Source: UBA2030 sp049969475
Lineage (GTDB): Bacteria > Bacteroidota > Bacteroidia > Bacteroidales > TTA-H9
Direction of reading: 5' to 3'
DNA: 64,000 bases
Assembly: GCA_049969475.1 (NCBI GenBank)
Contig: JBMFOU010000017.1
Location: forward strand, 8,271-72,270
Positions 7,675 through 16,182 of the stretch are shown here, piece after piece (positions within the stretch are counted from its first letter, which is position 1; each line of letters opens with the position of its first letter). Below the pieces are notes generated by a model. It saw only the letters and a program-made list of their open reading frames with translations, ran no database searches and was not told where the DNA came from. The translations under genes and the position numbers were made by a program.

Positions 7675-9123
7675 ATGTTAACCCCTAAACATATCGTTGC
7701 AGAACTTTTTAGCAAAACCACCCGCGAGTATCCTGAAGAAATTCAGCGTTTACCGGTCTCAGGTTCCGAAAGAATCTACTTCAGGTTGAGAAGTCGGCAA
7801 CTAAGCCTGATCGGGGCTTATAATCCTGTGATTCAAGAAAACAGAGCTTTCACTCAATTTACCGCACATTTTGCATCCCTAGGGCTTCCGGTTCCCCGCC
7901 TGCATGCAGTGAATCAAAATCAGACGGCCTATCTGCTTGATGACCTCGGAGATACAACATTATATTCATTTATTGAAGGCGAGAGAAAGCAAAACCTTAT
8001 CTGGAGCCAAACACTCACTCAGCTTTACAAGCAAGCACTTGACGACCTTCTGCTTTTTCAGGACGCCCTGAACCAGGGACTCGACCTTTCGGAAGCATGG
8101 CCCCGCAAAGCTTTCGACCGTCAGAGCATTTTGTGGGACCTCAACTATTTTAAATACTACTTCGTTCGACTGGCCGGAATAGATTTCGATGAAGATCGTC
8201 TGGAAGAGGATTTTCAGCACTTTGCTTCTCGCCTGGCAACAGCTCCTTCCCATTTTTTTATGTATCGCGATTTTCAGTCGCGAAATATCATGTTGAAAGA
8301 AGGAAAACTCTTCTACATCGACTACCAGGGGGGCCGGCGGGGTCCCCTGCCCTACGACGTGGCTTCTCTCTTATTTGATGCCAAGGCCGATATACCGGTT
8401 GATATAAGAAATCGTCTGTTAGAACACTATCTTAGAAATGCGATCTTAAAAAAAATGACCACCGAAGAAGCATTTATGGATTGGTGGCCATCTTTCGTCT
8501 TTGTTCGTATTATGCAAGCCATGGGGGCTTATGGCTATAGAGGTTTTTTCCAACAAAAACAGCATTTTCTGCTTAGTGTACCGCTAGCGATCCGCAACCT
8601 CGAATTTTTGCTCAAAGAATATGGTTTCCCAAGGGGTTATCCGGAATTAAACAACATCCTTGAAAAAATAGTGAACCATGAGTATCTGCGTTCATTCGGT
8701 GACAAGAGAGAGACCCTAAAGGTAACGGTGATGAGCTTTTCATACCGCAAAGGCCTTCCGGCTGATACAAGCGGTAATGGTGGAGGCTTCATTTTCGATT
8801 GCAGGGCTCTCCCCAATCCAGGACGTGAGCAGCAATTTAAAAGCCTGACAGGGAATCATCCGGCCGTTATTGAATACCTCTCTCAATCGCCCGAAGTGGC
8901 TGACTTTTTCGAGAATTGCAAGAACCTGATCTTGCAAAGTGTAAACAATTACCTGCAAAGGGGTTTTACCCATCTTTTGGTTTGTTTCGGATGCACGGGA
9001 GGCCAGCACCGGAGCGTATTTATGGCCACCAGGATGGCTGAGCTTCTGGGCACCATGGAGGGCTTCGAAACAGAATTGATTCACCGTGAACTTTCTTCAC
9101 CCACACAGGTTACTATTGATTAA
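7675..9123 (+). CDS. AmgK-like amino-sugar kinase fused to a RapZ C-terminal domain
   Basis: Residues ~1-330 form an aminoglycoside-phosphotransferase-fold kinase: AYLLDDLGDTTLYS corresponds to the hinge, YRDFQSRNIM is the catalytic loop (Asp in the HxDxxxxN equivalent), and FYIDYQGGRRGPLPYDVASL is the metal-binding DxQ/DxG segment. This resembles AmgK, the anomeric kinase making MurNAc-1-P and GlcNAc-1-P in peptidoglycan recycling. Residues ~345-480 match the C-terminal domain of RapZ: VMSFSYRKGLP, DCRALPNPG, and CFGCTGGQHRSVFMA with its conserved C-x-G-x-H motif. Proteobacterial RapZ uses this domain to sense glucosamine-6-P. The MurU-like gene follows after one tiny gene, matching the AmgK-MurU pathway. 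ATG at 7675 is preferred over the TTG just before it. Confidence 0.87.
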   Translation: MLTPKHIVAELFSKTTREYPEEIQRLPVSGSERIYFRLRSRQLSLIGAYNPVIQENRAFTQFTAHFASLGLPVPRLHAVNQNQTAYLLDDLGDTTLYSFIEGERKQNLIWSQTLTQLYKQALDDLLLFQDALNQGLDLSEAWPRKAFDRQSILWDLNYFKYYFVRLAGIDFDEDRLEEDFQHFASRLATAPSHFFMYRDFQSRNIMLKEGKLFYIDYQGGRRGPLPYDVASLLFDAKADIPVDIRNRLLEHYLRNAILKKMTTEEAFMDWWPSFVFVRIMQAMGAYGYRGFFQQKQHFLLSVPLAIRNLEFLLKEYGFPRGYPELNNILEKIVNHEYLRSFGDKRETLKVTVMSFSYRKGLPADTSGNGGGFIFDCRALPNPGREQQFKSLTGNHPAVIEYLSQSPEVADFFENCKNLILQSVNNYLQRGFTHLLVCFGCTGGQHRSVFMATRMAELLGTMEGFETELIHRELSSPTQVTID

Positions 9124-9129
9124 AAAAAC

Positions 9130-9282
9130 ATGAGTAAAAAAAAGTGTGAAAAAGGGAGCATTAGTCCCAAATCATCAGATACATACAGTTGCAAACGCTG
9201 CGGAGCAACAGCCAACAAAAAGGACAAATTGTGCAAACCACAAAAAAACGATGCAACCGATGATTTTTTTTCGGAATTTTGA
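9130..9282 (+). CDS. Small cysteine-containing, lysine-rich protein (50 aa), putative zinc knuckle
   Basis: An open frame of 50 codons starts 6 bases after the kinase stop and ends 30 bases before the MurU-like start. The product is very basic at its N-terminus (MSKKKCEKG), has cysteines at positions 6, 21, 24 and 35 (spacing CX14CX2CX10C) including YSCKRCGATANKKDKLC, and ends in an acidic tail DATDDFFSEF. Four cysteines with a central CxxCG fit a small zinc-ribbon-like fold. I do not recognise a named family. Position and tight spacing suggest translation with the kinase and MurU-like genes. Function unknown. Confidence 0.6.
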   Translation: MSKKKCEKGSISPKSSDTYSCKRCGATANKKDKLCKPQKNDATDDFFSEF

Positions 9283-9312
9283 ATTTACTTCCATGGAATC
9301 TTTCTGCGTGGT

Positions 9313-10029
9313 ATGAAGGCATTTATTCTTGCAGCAGGCAAAGGCACCCGTTTGCGCCCCCTTACTGAAACGCGCCCCAAAGCGCTACTTGAGGTGGGCA
9401 AAATAACCCTGCTTGAGCGCGCCATCAATAAACTTAAAGGTGAAGGTTTTACCGATATTGTTGTGAATGTACATCACCTGGCCCAACAGATTATCGAATT
9501 TTTGAATGCAAGAAAATGGGAAGGTGTAAAAATTCGCATCAGCGACGAAAGCGACCAACTGCTCGATACCGGTGGAGCACTCAAAAAAGCCTGGCCACTA
9601 TTTGAAAACCAATCTATCCTGGTTTACAATGTAGATGTGGCCACCGCTCTTAATCTCAGGGAGTTGGTAAAGGCCCACAAAGCCACCGGAGCCCTTGCCA
9701 CACTGGCAGTAAGCCGCAGAAAATCAAGTCGTTATTTGCTATTCGACGACAAATTGCAATTGTGTGGAATACGCAATGAGATTACGGGCCAGGAAACCAT
9801 GCAGCGTCAGGTAAATGAGCCTTTAGCTCTGGCATTCAGCGGAATACATATTGCCAATCCTGAAATCATGCACTATTTCCCCCATGCTGATGTATTCAGT
9901 CTGTGGGATATTTATTTGAAAGCCTGCGTCAGCCTTCCGGTCAAAGGATTTGATCATACGGGTACTTTTTGGATAGATTTGGGTAAACACGAGGACTTCC
10001 GGAGATTTGAAGAAATGTTTGGCACCTGA
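9313..10029 (+). CDS. MurU-like sugar-1-phosphate nucleotidyltransferase
   Basis: This 238-residue single-domain enzyme is of the size of MurU (N-acetylmuramate-1-P uridylyltransferase), lacking the acyltransferase beta-helix of GlmU. The N-terminal signature is AAGKGTRLRPLTETRPKALLEVG; DTGGALKKAW marks the sugar-binding region; VYNVDV carries the metal-binding Asp; WIDLGKHEDF is near the C-terminus. Following AmgK in the same cluster, it most likely converts MurNAc-1-P (and perhaps GlcNAc-1-P) to the UDP-sugar, which bypasses de novo UDP-MurNAc synthesis. Substrate specificity is inferred from context; other hexose-1-P nucleotidyltransferases share these motifs. Confidence 0.85.
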   Translation: MKAFILAAGKGTRLRPLTETRPKALLEVGKITLLERAINKLKGEGFTDIVVNVHHLAQQIIEFLNARKWEGVKIRISDESDQLLDTGGALKKAWPLFENQSILVYNVDVATALNLRELVKAHKATGALATLAVSRRKSSRYLLFDDKLQLCGIRNEITGQETMQRQVNEPLALAFSGIHIANPEIMHYFPHADVFSLWDIYLKACVSLPVKGFDHTGTFWIDLGKHEDFRRFEEMFGT

Positions 10030-10047
10030 TTTTTAACTTCTTAATTC

Positions 10048-12843
10048 ATGGAAAATTTTCTTTCCACCTTAGCAGGGGAATTTATCCAGCCAGCCTCTAC
10101 CCATCTTCACCGGCTTTGCTTTGTGCTGCCCAGCCGCAGGTCAGGCCTTTTTCTTAAAACAGAAATAGAGCGACGAATCACCCGCCCGCTCATTCTTCCC
10201 CAAATTTTTTCGCTCGAGGATTTCATCTACGCACATACTCCCTTTCAGAAACCTGACTCTATCGACGAACTTACGGCTCTGTGGCATGCAGTTAAAAAAG
10301 TGGAAGCACTGGCCGATCGGTCGTTGGATGATATTTTAGACTGGGGGCAAGCAGTGCTCAACGATTTTAACGAGATAGATGCCTATTTAATTGAGCCTGA
10401 GCAAGTATTTTTATACCTGGAAAGTGCCAAGAAATATGAGGCATGGGGCAGAACAGAAGGCGAAGAGCTTTCGGAGTTTCAAAAAATTTACCTGGAGTTT
10501 TACCATTCCCTCAGCCCCCTCTATTATGCATGGAAGCAGGGACTTATGGAGGCAGGACTAGCTTCGCCTGGAAGTGCAGCTCGCTGGCTTTCAGAAAATA
10601 TCTCCCAAATTCCCTGGCAAAAAAAATACGACCGCATCATTTTCGCGGGTTTAAATGCCCTCACCCCCGCTGAACAACATATCCTCTCTTTTTTTTCAGA
10701 ACAAGGAATAGGAGTAAAGCGCTACGATGCTGACTTGTATTATCTGAAAGACACTCAGCAAGAAGCCGGTTATTTCCTTCGTCGAAGCATAAACCAGGCT
10801 GAAGACCAATACGTAGGCAACTACCTCGTAGAAAAAGAACGAAAAGTGACCATCTTCGGAGTTCCGGGCAATGTCACTCAGGCAAGGTTTATGAGTCAAT
10901 ACTTCAAAGAAAGGATAGAAAAAGAAGGCAGGTCATGGCTGGAAAGTACCGTAATTGTACTGGCCGACGAGAACCTGCTTATTCCCGTTATGCAGTCTCT
11001 GCCTGAAGAACTGGGAAGTGTAAATATAACTATGGGGTTACCCTTGTCGCAAACCCCGGTAGCACAGCTCATCCATTCATTTTTTAGATTTGTTCATGAA
11101 TCCCAGGCATCGGGCCTACACCTCCCGGCTCTCTCGGAACTATTGATGCACCCATGGATCAGAAGCAGGCTTATTCATGAAAAAGTTAATTCCGAAAACT
11201 TTTTCTCCGAGTGTAACGTTAAAGGTATCGCACGACTGAATTTCAAAGAATTAGATAATAAATTTTTAATAAACACATCGCTCAAGCAATGGCTCCTGCC
11301 CCCTGAATCTGAAAAAAGCTACACTCCGCGGCTAGTGAGCGAAATGCTGAAGCAACTGACGGCCTGGCTGAGAGAGTACTTAAAAGGCAGTATCCATGAT
11401 GAATTTTTATACGCCCTCAGTCAACTGACTGAAGTAATTTTCCTCAGGCTGAGCGAGGACTTTGAAAATCTTCCTTTAAAAACCCTGGGCAAGCTGGTTC
11501 AGCGACTGGTGTCGCATACCCGTATTCCTTTCAGTGGTGAACCCCTCGAAGGATTGCAAATTATGGGCATGCTCGAAACCCGAGCCCTGGATTTCGATAC
11601 GGTAATAATGCTATCGGCCAGCGAGGATATTTTGCCCGGCAGTGGCAGGTCACCCTCCCTGATTCCTTTCGATGTAAGAAAACCTTTCAGGCTTCCGGTA
11701 TTCGACGAAAAAAATGCCATTATTGCATATCATTTCTATCGATTATTACAGCGTTGCAGCGAAGCAGTTTTCTTTTACAACAGTCAGGCGGGCGACCTGG
11801 GCAAAACAGGGGAAATGTCGAGGTTTTTGCAACAAATCCAACACGAGTTCCCCGAAAAAAAGGCCAATACACAAATCCAAACTAAAGAACTAGCTCTGTC
11901 GCTGAGTCCTGCCTCCGAACCTATCAGATCTTTCCCCAAAACCCCCCAGGTGATGGAGCGCCTGAACCACCTAATGGAACAAGGATTATCAGCCAGCGCC
12001 TTGTGGGCCTATTTCCAATGCCCCTTCAAATTCTATGCAGACTATATCCTGGGATTACGAAATCGCACCCTCGATTTACAGGCCTCAGCTCCCATGATCT
12101 TCGGCAAAGTAATACACGGAACACTCAAGGCTTTCTACCCCGAACCTCCCTTCACGCTGAAACCTGAACTTTATAATAATCTCTCCAGTGTGAGCTTTCT
12201 TATCGAAGATAACCTGAAAAAAGAGCTTCCCGATACCGATTATCAGACAGGGCCTTTACGACTTCTGCGCAACGGAGCCCATAAGTTCGTAAGCAGATTT
12301 CTTGAGTCCGAAGCTTTATACATCCAGAATTTTAACGGAGTGATTGAAGTAAAGGCCCTCGAACAAAAATTTACCCGCAAGCTTAAAGTATCTGCTGATA
12401 CTGCGCTTTCATGTGAGGTATTGATACAGGGTATTTTTGACCGGCTGGAAATTCATAATGGGGTTTACCGTATCATGGATTACAAAACCGGAACGGTTAA
12501 AGAAGAAAGCCTTTCCTTAAGAGAAAATCATTGGGAACAATTTCCTTACGACCCTAAATGGGAAAAGCTGTTCCAATTGATGGTCTATCGTTGGATTTTT
12601 CGTGAGCACCATCCTGCCCCTGATGAGACAATCCAAACAGGCATCTTTCCGCTTAAAAACAAAGAGTATAACCCGATACTGGCCTCGATCGAACAAGATT
12701 CCAACGTAGAGCCTAACATGGAAGACCTTCTCTCCGGAAAGCTCACCGAGTTATTGGATATCACCATTCCATTCATGCAGACTGAGCAAAAGAAATTCTG
12801 CAGATTTTGCGATTACAAATTGATGTGTGGCCGCCTGGTATAA
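10048..12843 (+). CDS. AddB-like PD-(D/E)XK nuclease family protein
   Basis: The protein has 931 residues. Its C-terminal third is a RecB-type nuclease: MIFGKVIHGTLKAF, then IQGIFDRLEI and YRIMDYKTGTVK (catalytic D and K near residues 811-813). A cysteine at residue 658 (QCPFKFYADY) and three near the C-terminus (FCRFCDYKLMCG) match the four-cysteine iron-sulfur staple of AddB/Cas4-type nucleases. The N-terminal region resembles the helicase-like fold of AddB, but no Walker A motif is visible near its start (LCFVLPSRRSGLFLK in that place), so the helicase part is probably not an ATPase. Presumed role is double-strand-break end processing with an AddA partner encoded elsewhere. The start lies 18 bases after the nucleotidyltransferase stop, so it is likely cotranscribed. 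Confidence 0.85.
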   Translation: MENFLSTLAGEFIQPASTHLHRLCFVLPSRRSGLFLKTEIERRITRPLILPQIFSLEDFIYAHTPFQKPDSIDELTALWHAVKKVEALADRSLDDILDWGQAVLNDFNEIDAYLIEPEQVFLYLESAKKYEAWGRTEGEELSEFQKIYLEFYHSLSPLYYAWKQGLMEAGLASPGSAARWLSENISQIPWQKKYDRIIFAGLNALTPAEQHILSFFSEQGIGVKRYDADLYYLKDTQQEAGYFLRRSINQAEDQYVGNYLVEKERKVTIFGVPGNVTQARFMSQYFKERIEKEGRSWLESTVIVLADENLLIPVMQSLPEELGSVNITMGLPLSQTPVAQLIHSFFRFVHESQASGLHLPALSELLMHPWIRSRLIHEKVNSENFFSECNVKGIARLNFKELDNKFLINTSLKQWLLPPESEKSYTPRLVSEMLKQLTAWLREYLKGSIHDEFLYALSQLTEVIFLRLSEDFENLPLKTLGKLVQRLVSHTRIPFSGEPLEGLQIMGMLETRALDFDTVIMLSASEDILPGSGRSPSLIPFDVRKPFRLPVFDEKNAIIAYHFYRLLQRCSEAVFFYNSQAGDLGKTGEMSRFLQQIQHEFPEKKANTQIQTKELALSLSPASEPIRSFPKTPQVMERLNHLMEQGLSASALWAYFQCPFKFYADYILGLRNRTLDLQASAPMIFGKVIHGTLKAFYPEPPFTLKPELYNNLSSVSFLIEDNLKKELPDTDYQTGPLRLLRNGAHKFVSRFLESEALYIQNFNGVIEVKALEQKFTRKLKVSADTALSCEVLIQGIFDRLEIHNGVYRIMDYKTGTVKEESLSLRENHWEQFPYDPKWEKLFQLMVYRWIFREHHPAPDETIQTGIFPLKNKEYNPILASIEQDSNVEPNMEDLLSGKLTELLDITIPFMQTEQKKFCRFCDYKLMCGRLV

Positions 12844-12868
12844 TGGTGTACCAAACCGCCAGTTATAT

Positions 12869-14377
12869 CTATGGTTTGAAATCTTTTTCACCAAAAACCA
12901 GGGCTTCGTACACAAAAATGTCGGCATTTTTCCAACCATCCCAACCCAGACCGGCTTTGTCGCGGCTGCAGTGGCCCAAAAATTCCTCGAGGGTCCAGCC
13001 TGTTTCGGTGGCTACCTGGGGCAGAAAAGTACCGGCCTGCCAGCCCTTTTTTATGTAGATACCATGCTTTCCCAACTGGATTTCATGAATAGATTGGATC
13101 TGGCGCATGGGAGTTAGCACACTAATTTCAATATCAATGTCCTTCATCTCGTTTTCTTTGACAGGCATGAAGCGGGTATCATTAAAAGCCGCTGCAAAAG
13201 CCATATCGGCTACCACTTCATACAAGGGCTTGTCGGCACCGAAATGACCAATACATCCCCTAAGTTCCCCATTTTTATGAAGAGTTACAAAGGCGCCGCA
13301 AGGTTGCCGCAGGGCAGAAGTCAGCTGGTCGTGAGGAATAGGCGAACGCGTACCGGTTTTTAAATATTGTAGAATGGTGCTTCTGGCAATACCCAAAAGG
13401 GTTTTCTTTTCATCAGTAGTCAGTTGAAAGTCTTTTTCACTTGAAAACTGCCTGAGGACGGCCATAGCGTGATATCCTACCACGCGGTCGTGATCTCCAT
13501 AAGGACTATGGCCAGAGTTTTGATAATCAATATCTTTAATGATTAGTCCTGGCATTTGAGATGTGATGTACAGAAGGGTAAGTACCGCAGAGGCACCGCA
13601 CAAACTAGTTGCAAGACCTGAGATATGCTTAGCCTTGTTCTGGCGAAGGGTCTCAAGCAGGGTATCCGGTTGATTGGTAGCGATGGCCCGGGCTGTGGCC
13701 ATGTCTACACTCATTGCATCCTCAAACGATGGATAGTGTGAAAAATCGGTGGAAATAACGAAAAGATTCCGCTCATTGAACCAGGGTTGGAGGGCTGATG
13801 CAATTTTCCGGAGCACCTCAGGGCGCTCGGTGCCAATGAGTATAGGCACTATGCGGAAGGGTTTGCGTAAATGAAACTGAAGAAAGGGGATTTCCACTTC
13901 AATATCATGTTCCCAAGAGTCGGCTTCGGGACGATAGCTAAAAAAAGGATATTGGCTGATGAGTTCCGAAGCCAGCTCGGTATTCACCTCTGCCCTTCCC
14001 AGGGGAGTAAGATAGGCACCCCGGTCGTAAACACTGGCTCCTTCGAAGCTCGCTCTGTGGCTGGGACCCAGAATAAAAATATTGTCATACGAAGCATCGG
14101 GGTCGATCTGATTGAAACCCGAGGCAGCCACCTTGCCTGAAAAAACATAACCTGCATGGGGTACGATCAACGCAGCCAGGTTTGAAGATGGGCCCGGTTT
14201 GGCCTGGGCGAAAAGCTTTTCAAGGTCTCTCTTTAATACTTGGGCATCGCCCGGATAAAACTGACCTGCTACGGCAGGCTTTCGGTCGATTGTCTGCATG
14301 GCTTTATCGGTATTTTGGGATTGACAGGAAGAATAAAGAATCAATAGGACATTCAGTACCAGAACATTTTTTTTCAT
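12869..14377 (-). CDS. Memo-AMMECR1 fusion (AmmeMemoRadiSam proteins B and A) with lipoprotein signal
   Basis: After a lipoprotein signal (MKKNVLVLNVLLILYSSC, lipobox ending YSSC at residues ~15-18), residues ~35-310 are a Memo domain: KPAVAGQFYPGD, LIVPHAGYVFSG, ILGPSHR, WEHDIEVEIPFL, and ISTDFSHYP, with the histidines that bind metal in Memo/LigB-fold proteins. Residues ~325-500 are an AMMECR1 domain: PCGAFVTLHKNGELRGCIG and AFAAAFNDTRF. Memo and AMMECR1 are found with a radical-SAM enzyme in the AmmeMemoRadiSam system; no radical-SAM gene is nearby. The ATG at 14377 is chosen over a TTG at 14383. A lipidated, exported location is unusual for this family and is read from the signal sequence only. 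Confidence 0.86.
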   Translation of the reverse strand: MKKNVLVLNVLLILYSSCQSQNTDKAMQTIDRKPAVAGQFYPGDAQVLKRDLEKLFAQAKPGPSSNLAALIVPHAGYVFSGKVAASGFNQIDPDASYDNIFILGPSHRASFEGASVYDRGAYLTPLGRAEVNTELASELISQYPFFSYRPEADSWEHDIEVEIPFLQFHLRKPFRIVPILIGTERPEVLRKIASALQPWFNERNLFVISTDFSHYPSFEDAMSVDMATARAIATNQPDTLLETLRQNKAKHISGLATSLCGASAVLTLLYITSQMPGLIIKDIDYQNSGHSPYGDHDRVVGYHAMAVLRQFSSEKDFQLTTDEKKTLLGIARSTILQYLKTGTRSPIPHDQLTSALRQPCGAFVTLHKNGELRGCIGHFGADKPLYEVVADMAFAAAFNDTRFMPVKENEMKDIDIEISVLTPMRQIQSIHEIQLGKHGIYIKKGWQAGTFLPQVATETGWTLEEFLGHCSRDKAGLGWDGWKNADIFVYEALVFGEKDFKP

Positions 14378-14440
14378 AGGCAACCCAGTGCGACTTTTCC
14401 CTGCTAAGTTAATTCAAAAAATGTTAAAAAGTTTCAGAAA

Positions 14441-14474
14441 CAAAAAAGCCGCCTTCGCACATGGAAAGACGGCT
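14441..14474 (-). terminator. serC terminator
   Basis: On the minus strand AGCCGTCTT pairs with AAGGCGGCT (one G-T pair) around a 10-base loop, followed by a T run. Confidence 0.8.
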
Positions 14475-14509
14475 CGATATGGATTTTGGATAGATGAAGG
14501 ATTCAGACG

Positions 14510-15580
14510 TCAGGCATTTTCTTTTTCAAAGTCGTGCATGCATTCGATGAGGGCCTGCACACTTTCGATGGGAAGAGCGTTGTAAGTAGAAGCCCTAAAG
14601 CCACCTACCGAACGATGTCCTTTGATACCGACCATGCCGCGTTTTTTGGCAAATTCGAGGAAGGCTTCTTCCTTGCTGGCATACTCGGGTTTCATAACGA
14701 AACAGATATTCATGAGTGAACGGCTGTCTTTATCGGCAGTGCCTACAAACATTTTGCTATTGTCGATAGCGTCGTAGAGCAGCTCAGCCTTGGCTTTATT
14801 CATTTTTTCAATCTCTGCAACACCTCCCAGGCTCTTTATCCAGCGCAGAGTTTCCATAACCGTGTAGATGGGAAGAACAGGCGGGGTGTTAAAAAGCGAA
14901 TTCTCTTTCACATGGGTACGGTAATCGAGCATGGTGGGAATGGGACGATCTACCTTGCCCAATACATCTTCACGCACAATGACGAAAGTTACGCCAGCAG
15001 GTCCCAGATTTTTCTGAGCACCTCCATAAATCAGGGCATACTTGGAGACATCCACCGGACGGCTGAGAATATCAGACGACATATCGGCAACCAGCGGTAC
15101 AGGGCTGTCGAAGTCTTCGCGTATCTCTGTGCCATAAATGGTATTGTTGGTAGTGATATGGAAATAATCTACATCCGAGGGAATGGTGAAACCTTTGGGG
15201 ATGTAAGTGAAGTTACGGTCAGCCGAAGAGGCTACGGTGATGACCTCGCCAAAAAGTTTGGCTTCTTTGAGGGCTTTTTTGGCCCAAACCCCAGTTTCGA
15301 GATAAGCGGCCTTTTTGTTCAACAGGTTGTAAGGAACCATACAAAACTGGAGAGAGGCGCCTCCGCCCAAAAAGAGCACGTGGTAACCTTCAGGAATGTT
15401 GAGCAGTTCTTTAAAAAGTGCAACAGCTTCGTTGATTATGGCTTCAAAATCCTTACTGCGGTGCGAAATTTCGAGCACACTGAGACCCGTACCATTGAGG
15501 TCGAGAATAGCTTTGGCTGTGTTTTCAATGGCAATGCGGGGCAGAATGGAGGGCCCGGCATTGAAATTATGTTTTTTCAT
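14510..15580 (-). CDS. serC: Phosphoserine aminotransferase SerC
   Basis: This class V PLP aminotransferase converts 3-phosphohydroxypyruvate and glutamate to phosphoserine (serine and pyridoxal phosphate biosynthesis). The SerC-specific N-terminus HNFNAGPSILP is present, as are GGGASLQFCMVPYNLL, DMSSDILSRPVDVSKYA, the PLP-lysine context YGGAQKNLGPAG, and the C-terminal GHRSVGGFRASTYNA. At 356 residues from the ATG at 15580 it has the family's normal length. A longer reading from 15625 adds 15 residues absent from the family and would begin almost on the -7 element at 15635. A clean terminator follows. No serA is adjacent. Confidence 0.95.
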   Translation of the reverse strand: MKKHNFNAGPSILPRIAIENTAKAILDLNGTGLSVLEISHRSKDFEAIINEAVALFKELLNIPEGYHVLFLGGGASLQFCMVPYNLLNKKAAYLETGVWAKKALKEAKLFGEVITVASSADRNFTYIPKGFTIPSDVDYFHITTNNTIYGTEIREDFDSPVPLVADMSSDILSRPVDVSKYALIYGGAQKNLGPAGVTFVIVREDVLGKVDRPIPTMLDYRTHVKENSLFNTPPVLPIYTVMETLRWIKSLGGVAEIEKMNKAKAELLYDAIDNSKMFVGTADKDSRSLMNICFVMKPEYASKEEAFLEFAKKRGMVGIKGHRSVGGFRASTYNALPIESVQALIECMHDFEKENA

Positions 15581-15634
15581 AATCGCTGATTTTGGGTGTA
15601 TTAAGATGAATCTCTGCTTTTCCAATATCTATCG

Positions 15635-15642
15635 CAAAAGTA
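15635..15642 (-). promoter_or_regulatory. -7 element of serC
   Basis: The minus strand reads TACTTTTG about 55 bases upstream of the chosen ATG, which supports the shorter start at 15580. Confidence 0.55.
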
Positions 15643-15707
15643 GGTTTTTCGATTGAATATTTGCAATCGTTTGCAGAATTTTTTGAAGCCGATTGGCAGT
15701 TTCTTGT

Positions 15708-15715
15708 TATTTTTG
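15708..15715 (+). promoter_or_regulatory. -7 element of the small lipoprotein gene
   Basis: TATTTTTG ends 26 bases before the ATG at 15742. Confidence 0.55.
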
Positions 15716-15741
15716 AAGCTGCACTCACAAGTCGTCACCTT

Positions 15742-16083
15742 ATGACCTCATTCAAACACAGCCTGGTATTAATCCTGATTCTTGCATGCTGTAGGCCTGC
15801 CAGCGAAGAAAGGCATACGGCTGAGCTCTTTCTAAAATATCTGAGCCAGGGCAATTACCCCAGAGCCCAGCAATACGTTCATCCTTCATCGCTACCCCTG
15901 ATGGTTGATTTCGAAAGCATCGGGGTTAGCACCGATACCATGAGGGTTAGACCTGTTTCATGGAATATTGACAGCATTGTTAAGCCAAGCACCGACTCGG
16001 CATGGGTCTTTTTTACCTGGAATCAGTTGCCCGAAAAGATGCTCTTGGTGAAAGAAAAAAGACATTGGATGGTCGTTTTTTAA
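15742..16083 (+). CDS. Small putative lipoprotein of unknown function (113 aa)
   Basis: The start MTSFKHSLVLILILACC is a lipoprotein signal peptide with two adjacent possible lipid-acceptor cysteines. The mature part has a helix (ERHTAELFLKYLSQGNYPRAQQYV) followed by strands, a layout reminiscent of small NTF2-like/DUF4878 lipoproteins, but I cannot assign it firmly. It has its own -7 element 26 bases upstream and lies between divergent serC and the MscS channel. Reading the frame back to 15661 would add residues overlapping the promoter, so I use the internal ATG. Function unknown. Confidence 0.7.
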   Translation: MTSFKHSLVLILILACCRPASEERHTAELFLKYLSQGNYPRAQQYVHPSSLPLMVDFESIGVSTDTMRVRPVSWNIDSIVKPSTDSAWVFFTWNQLPEKMLLVKEKRHWMVVF

Positions 16084-16142
16084 ACCATTACCACAAAACA
16101 TCTTCGTTTGATGGCTGATTAAAACAAAAAATCCCGTTTCTC

Positions 16143-16150
16143 TATCTTTG
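16143..16150 (+). promoter_or_regulatory. -7 element of the MscS-family channel
   Basis: TATCTTTG ends 32 bases before the ATG at 16183. Confidence 0.6.
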
Positions 16151-16182
16151 CACGATTTAGTGAAATTACAGCTTAAGAAAGC

